Source of the DNA: Pseudomonas neustonica
GTDB lineage: Bacteria > Pseudomonadota > Gammaproteobacteria > Pseudomonadales > Pseudomonadaceae
Length of the DNA stretch: 64,000 bases
Reading direction: 5' to 3'
Assembly (NCBI RefSeq): GCF_003797945.1
Contig: NZ_RKKU01000004.1
Span: 124,001 to 188,000, forward strand
Positions within the stretch are counted from its first letter, which is position 1. Each line of letters starts with the position of its first letter. Of the stretch, positions 59,999-64,000 are shown in pieces. The position numbers and the translations under genes were made by a program. The notes under the pieces were generated by a model. The model did no database searches and was not told the DNA's origin. It saw only the letters and a list, made by a program, of their open reading frames with translations.

Positions 59999-61220
59999 CA
60001 ACGCCGTTGCCCGCGCGCTTGCCGCTGGCAAAGCAGGCGGTCAATAGATAACCACCGGTGGGGGCTTCCCAGTCGAGCATCTCGCCAGCGCAGAATACCC
60101 CCGGCAGGCTCTTGAGCATCAAATCCTCAGTTAAACTTGGTTGCTGCACGCCGCCGGCGCTGCTGATCGCCTGATCCAGCGGACGGGTGTCGCGCAGCAC
60201 TATGGGTACCTGTTTGATTGCTTTGGCCAGGTCTGCAGGTGTGGCTAGTTGGTCTTTACCAAAGCATTCATGCAGTAGCGCGATTTTCAGTGCATCCAGC
60301 CCGGCTTTCTTGCGTAGCAGCGACGCTAGCGACTGTCCTTTCCGGCTGTCTGATAGCGCGGTAATGAGCTGGGGCTCACTGCGGTCGGGAGCGAGATCCA
60401 GTGCTAGTGTTGCCTGGCCATGAGCTTGTAGTTGGTCGCGCAGCGGCGCTGACAGAGCATAAATCAGACTGCCTTCCAGCCCGTCATGGGTGAGGATGCA
60501 TTCGCCACGCCGACTGATGAGCTGCCCGTTGGTATCGTTCATGCTGGCAACGATCGGCTTGAGTGGTTGGCCGGCGAAGCGCTCACTGAGAAACGGGCTC
60601 CAGTCGCAGATAAAGCCACTGTTGCTGGGCAATAAGTCGCGCACGCCGGCGCCTTGCTCGCGCAAAGGGCCGACCCAGCTGCCGTCAGAGCCAAGGCGGC
60701 GCCAGCTACCACCGCCGAGTGCGAGTACGCAGGCCGTTGGCGTGAGGTGAAACTCACCGTCGGCGTTTTGCAGTCGCAGTGCGCCATCTGCCGTCCAGCC
60801 GAGCCAGCGATGCCGGGTATGCAGCTGTACGCCTTTGTTGCGCAGTCGTTTGAGCCAGGCACGCAGTAGTGGCGCTGCTTTCATGTCGGTGGGGAACACT
60901 CGGCCGGAACTGCCAACAAAGGTGCTGATGCCCAGCTCATGAATCCATTGCTGCAGGTGCTCTGCGTCCAGCTCGGTGAACCAGTCGCTGGCCCAGGCTG
61001 CTGCTTCACGGTAGCGCTCGACAAAAGCGGGTTTGGGCTCGGAATGGGTAATATTCATGCCGCCGACACCCGCCAGCAGAAACTTGCGCCCAACTGATGG
61101 CATAGCGTCGAACAACTCCACCTGGTAGCCCGCATTGGCGATGGTTTCTGCCGCCATCAGGCCGGCCGGTCCACCGCCGATTACGACAACACGATTGGCG
61201 TCTGGTTGTTGCGTGGTCAT
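59976..61220 (-). CDS. HI0933-family flavoprotein (NAD(P)/FAD-binding)
   Basis: The 414-residue protein has the FAD site VVVIGGGPAGLMAAETIA, the FLLAGVGGMNITH segment, and the C-terminal GVFCAGEMLDWEAPTGGYLL that marks the HI0933/PP_4765-type flavoprotein family. The catalytic role is unknown. I use the ATG at 61220, which gives the family N-terminus; an upstream opening to 61322 adds unrelated residues. It is convergent with the SDR gene and overlaps it by 23 bases. About 200 bases upstream lack any gene. Confidence 0.88.
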   Translation of the reverse strand: MTTQQPDANRVVVIGGGPAGLMAAETIANAGYQVELFDAMPSVGRKFLLAGVGGMNITHSEPKPAFVERYREAAAWASDWFTELDAEHLQQWIHELGISTFVGSSGRVFPTDMKAAPLLRAWLKRLRNKGVQLHTRHRWLGWTADGALRLQNADGEFHLTPTACVLALGGGSWRRLGSDGSWVGPLREQGAGVRDLLPSNSGFICDWSPFLSERFAGQPLKPIVASMNDTNGQLISRRGECILTHDGLEGSLIYALSAPLRDQLQAHGQATLALDLAPDRSEPQLITALSDSRKGQSLASLLRKKAGLDALKIALLHECFGKDQLATPADLAKAIKQVPIVLRDTRPLDQAISSAGGVQQPSLTEDLMLKSLPGVFCAGEMLDWEAPTGGYLLTACFASGKRAGNGVVSWLAKT

Positions 61221-61424
61221 GACTCTGTCCCCGGCGTTGGCTAGCGTTCTATTACACGCCGCGCAGTCTACCGCAAAGTGCGCTACAGCCCTATTGGTGG
61301 GGCGTTCGTGTACTTTGGCCAATCGCTTGCTGTTATTGTCATGCTGGCGCCTACCCGACCTCCCGCTGCTCAGCGGTGATCATGGTGCCGTTGGGCTATG
61401 CCGCCGCCGTCAGGTTGCGCACAA

Positions 61425-62639
61425 TCAGGCTGCGACCGGTTCAGCCAACACGATAATGGCCACCGCGACCAAAACTGCCGCCGCGAATCCGCCTGCCCGC
61501 CAGCTTTGGCCGCGCCGCCATGCTGCCAGTGCGGCTTGCAATGCCTGCAAGCCGTAATAGATGACGAACATCTTGGAGGCGTAGGTGATGATCTCGTAGA
61601 TATTCGCCGACCAGGTAATGACAATAGCAACCAGAGCGGTGACCAGATTGCCAAGTTTGACTGGAACACGGCGGCGGGATGATTCCGCCAGGAGCCCGCC
61701 GGCGCCATTCATATCGGCTACGGCTGCAGATAGCTGCGAGGCCAACGCGGTCACAATGAGTAACGGGGCGACCAGCATGCCTAGTGGCCGTAACAGGTCA
61801 ATAATCGCCGTTTCACCCCCTTCAGACGGTAGATCGCTGTGAAAGAAATCGGTTATCAGCACCAGGAACACGAGATAAATCGCGCAGGAAATCCACTGTG
61901 CCCATCGCATGCTGCGAATTCGGGTCGCTGCGTCGTACTGGCTACCAAGATAGCGCGAGGTTTCAAAGCCTTGCACCAGAATCACCAGCCCTAGCAGTAT
62001 CGCTAACTGCTGATGGTCTTGCAGGTTTGCCTTTTGTGCCCATTGGAACGAGCCGTCCACCATGGCCGCCAGATTCACCTGCGTCAGCATCGCCAGCAAG
62101 CCGCCGATCAGGGATAACTTTAACGCGACTACTATGACCTCTAAACGCTCGAGTCCAGCTAGACCGCGGAGCATGCCGAGCAGTCCAATAGTGGCTATCA
62201 CCGCTGTGGCCACGATACGAGTCCATAGCGGGTCAATTATGTCACCAAGGCGCATGCCGAAAGCAGCAAACAGGTTGAGATAGTAGGTAACGGAAACAAA
62301 GTAAGCCAGTGCCAGCGCCAGCTCTGACAGACGCTCCAAGGCGGATTGGTAGCCCGGAGGGTGATCCGCCAGGCTAGGCTCAACATAGCGGATGTTATAG
62401 CGGATAGCTGCGCCGAACCAATAGCTCAATGCGCACAGTGCCAGCATCGCCAACCAGGCCCAGGGACCAACGGCGTGCGCCAGAATTGGCCCTGCGACGA
62501 GAAAGCCGGAACCAATAATCGAGGCAAGCGGCGTTACGGTAGCACGCCATCCCGGTGCTGCCATCAGGCGTGGCTGGAAGGACAGTATGGCTAGTAGTAA
62601 TGCCACGCTCACTAAAATGAGGTTGTTAAGGTTGAACAT
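61425..62639 (-). CDS. APC-superfamily-like membrane permease
   Basis: The 404-residue protein has eleven to twelve hydrophobic segments. PLASIIGSGFLVAGPILAHA resembles the broken first helix of APC/LeuT-fold transporters, and GFETSRYLGSQYDAATR recalls TM6-loop sequences of amino-acid permeases. It is shorter than typical APC amino-acid carriers and the substrate is unknown. No transporter partner or regulator is adjacent. The ATG at 62639 has an AGG-type ribosome site. A further 228-base gap before the next gene holds nothing I recognise. Confidence 0.75.
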   Translation of the reverse strand: MFNLNNLILVSVALLLAILSFQPRLMAAPGWRATVTPLASIIGSGFLVAGPILAHAVGPWAWLAMLALCALSYWFGAAIRYNIRYVEPSLADHPPGYQSALERLSELALALAYFVSVTYYLNLFAAFGMRLGDIIDPLWTRIVATAVIATIGLLGMLRGLAGLERLEVIVVALKLSLIGGLLAMLTQVNLAAMVDGSFQWAQKANLQDHQQLAILLGLVILVQGFETSRYLGSQYDAATRIRSMRWAQWISCAIYLVFLVLITDFFHSDLPSEGGETAIIDLLRPLGMLVAPLLIVTALASQLSAAVADMNGAGGLLAESSRRRVPVKLGNLVTALVAIVITWSANIYEIITYASKMFVIYYGLQALQAALAAWRRGQSWRAGGFAAAVLVAVAIIVLAEPVAA

Positions 62640-62867
62640 TGATTAACCTGGCTTGCGTGCGCGTGCTGAGAGTGTGTTGTTTTCTCTGTTTCGGTGGGCG
62701 TGCCGCTCGGGCGGCAGGCGAGATCTGCCAAGCTGCAAGGAGGGATGCCGATCGGCCTTATTGGGCTTTTTTGTCACAGCAATTGACTTCCTCGGCAAGC
62801 GCGGTGATTGGCTGCTATCTAGTAGTGCTCTTAGCCAAGGACCGGATGTTTGAATGCGCTGCGTAGT

Positions 62868-63788
62868 TTACCTCAGGGCATGCTGTTGCCATATCCGGGC
62901 CGCATTGTGATGCAGAATGCCGTGACGTTTGGCCAGTGCGACGCGGTCCTGATCATAGCCCCCGCCAATCACCGCGCAGACCGGAATATCTCGGCTCAGG
63001 CAGGCGCTGATTACATGGCTGTCGCGCTGTGCGATACCGGCATCGGTCAGCGCCAGATAACCTAGCGCGTCGGCCTGATGCACGTCGACCCCAGCGTCAT
63101 AGAGCACCAGGTCAGGCTCGTACAGTGGCAGTAGATAATTCAGTGCTTCATCGACGGTATTCAGATAGCCCTGATCGCCCAGTTGCCGGGGCAGGGGAAT
63201 GTCCCAGTCGCTTTGCGCCTTGCGCGCCGGGAAATTGTTTTCACAGTGCAGCGATACCGTGATGGCGTCGCTATCGTGCTCCAGAATGCGTGCTGTGCCG
63301 TCGCCTTGATGCACATCGCAGTCGAAAATCAGCACGCGCTCTACCTTTCCGGCCGCGAGCAGATAGCGGCTGGTAATCGCCAGATCGTTGAAAATGCAGA
63401 ACCCTGAGGCAAAGTCATGGTGAGCATGATGGGTACCACCAGCCAGATGGCAGGCTAGCCCATGTTTGAGAGCCAGCTCGGCAGTCAGCAGCGTGCCGCC
63501 GACTGCGCGCAGGGTTCGCGCTACCAGCAGCTCGCTCCAGGGTAAGCCCATACGGCGTTGGGCGGCGGTATCGAGCTGGTTGCTGCAGAAGCGCTCTACA
63601 TAGTCCGGGTCATGTGCCAGTAGCAGCAGTTCCTGGGGGCAGGATTGCGGCTGGTGCAGGTTTTGTGTGTGTAGCAGGCCGCTAGCGCGCAGGTGATCGT
63701 GCAGGCGCACGAACTTATCCATGGGGAAGCGGTGTGGCGCCGGAAAGGCGAAGCTGTAGTCTGGGTGGTATACCAGCGGTAGGTCCAC
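62868..63788 (-). CDS. Histone deacetylase family protein (class II-like amidohydrolase)
   Basis: The 306-residue arginase/deacetylase-fold protein has the paired active-site His in LAGGTHHAHHDFASGFCIFND. Zinc ligands lie in DCDVHQGDGT and DAGVDVHQADALG, and GGGYD is the late motif. These support a real zinc deacylase; bacterial members deacetylate polyamines, acetoin-utilisation products or proteins. The start is a GTG at 63788 behind AAGGAG; an earlier ATG at 63863 has no such signal. No acetyltransferase partner is seen nearby. Confidence 0.88.
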   Translation of the reverse strand: MDLPLVYHPDYSFAFPAPHRFPMDKFVRLHDHLRASGLLHTQNLHQPQSCPQELLLLAHDPDYVERFCSNQLDTAAQRRMGLPWSELLVARTLRAVGGTLLTAELALKHGLACHLAGGTHHAHHDFASGFCIFNDLAITSRYLLAAGKVERVLIFDCDVHQGDGTARILEHDSDAITVSLHCENNFPARKAQSDWDIPLPRQLGDQGYLNTVDEALNYLLPLYEPDLVLYDAGVDVHQADALGYLALTDAGIAQRDSHVISACLSRDIPVCAVIGGGYDQDRVALAKRHGILHHNAARIWQQHALR

Positions 63789-63990
63789 GCTAACTCCTTG
63801 GCAAACAGCATAAGTATGCTGGGCCTGGCGGCTGTTGAATAGTCTCACTGCCGAATCAGTCATGCCGCTGGCCTGCTAACTTGGGACAATCCGGGTTAAA
63901 CTTGGCGGCAATATAAAAGGCCAGCGTGATCGCTGTTGCTGAACCAATGTAGTGCGACAGCCGTGGTCGCGTCGATTGTGAGGAAGAATA

Positions 63991-64000
63991 ATGAGCCAAT
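63991..64000 (+). CDS. Start of a further gene (truncated by the window end)
   Basis: ATGAGCCAAT begins ten bases before the window ends and follows GAGGAAGAATA, a good ribosome site. The product begins Met-Ser-Gln; nothing more can be said. The 202 bases from 63789 to 63990, between it and the GTG of the histone deacetylase-like gene, hold no feature I can name. Confidence 0.4.

Noticed and set aside
62639-62866. 75-codon plus-strand frame in the gap before the histone deacetylase-like gene
   Set aside because: It starts at a TTG without a ribosome site, and the product is Cys/Arg-rich without a recognisable pattern.

Overview
The window is chromosomal DNA of a gammaproteobacterium of the Pseudomonas type. 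The order dapD - dapC - glnD - map | rpsB-tsf-pyrH-frr-uppS-cdsA-dxr-rseP-bamA-skp-lpxD-fabZ-lpxA-lpxB-rnhB-dnaE-accA-tilS-pyrG-kdsA-eno-ftsB-ispD is the pseudomonad core order. The later dinG - serine hydrolase - pdxH block, the OprD-type porin and the long DapD point the same way. The moderate GC impression and the accessory content fit a Halopseudomonas / P. pertucinogena-like lineage, but that is inference and not shown by the sequence. I found no insertion sequence, prophage or CRISPR array.

Layout. (1) 1-6953, mostly minus strand: the 3' end of tcdA, then a repeat-rich gap, then lysine/peptidoglycan (dapD, dapC), nitrogen-signalling (glnD) and methionine-removal (map) genes. (2) 7060-32699, plus strand: a 25-kb run of essential genes for translation (rpsB, tsf, frr, tilS), nucleotide synthesis (pyrH, pyrG), isoprenoid and lipid carriers (uppS, cdsA, dxr, ispD), the outer membrane (rseP, bamA, skp, lpxD, fabZ, lpxA, lpxB, kdsA), replication (rnhB, dnaE), fatty acids (accA), glycolysis (eno) and division (ftsB). 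Several junctions are 4-nt stop/start overlaps. Hairpins after rpsB, tsf and lpxD probably tune the outputs. (3) 32796-37961: an SOS mutasome cassette, imuA-imuB-dnaE2, behind an exact CTGT-N8-ACAG LexA box. It lies directly after ispD.

(4) 37976-47962: a catabolic-looking island. Six minus-strand genes (acyl-CoA ligase, permease, OprD porin, metallo-hydrolase, MFS transporter, enoyl-CoA hydratase/HIBCH-type hydrolase) face a divergent soluble PAS histidine kinase and a FixJ/NarL-type regulator. The divergent gap holds three inverted repeats built from ATACC/GGTAT. The leaders of the ligase, permease and porin carry A-rich AANAANAA-type motifs like those bound by Hfq/Crc in pseudomonads. Together this looks like a self-contained uptake-and-activation module for an unidentified carboxylate, under pathway-specific and catabolite control. 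It is the best candidate here for an undescribed system.

(5) 48099-64000: an isolated initiator tRNA with a near-consensus promoter, a membrane diguanylate cyclase with an unusual hairpin/A-tract leader, dinB, and mixed housekeeping and poorly characterised genes (zinc-ribbon-like protein, two SDRs, DUF2489-like protein, LEA-type lipoprotein, SEC-C protein, degenerate methyltransferase-like protein, dinG, beta-lactamase-fold hydrolase, pdxH, HI0933-type flavoprotein, APC-like permease, histone-deacetylase-family protein). The window ends at the start codon of another plus-strand gene.
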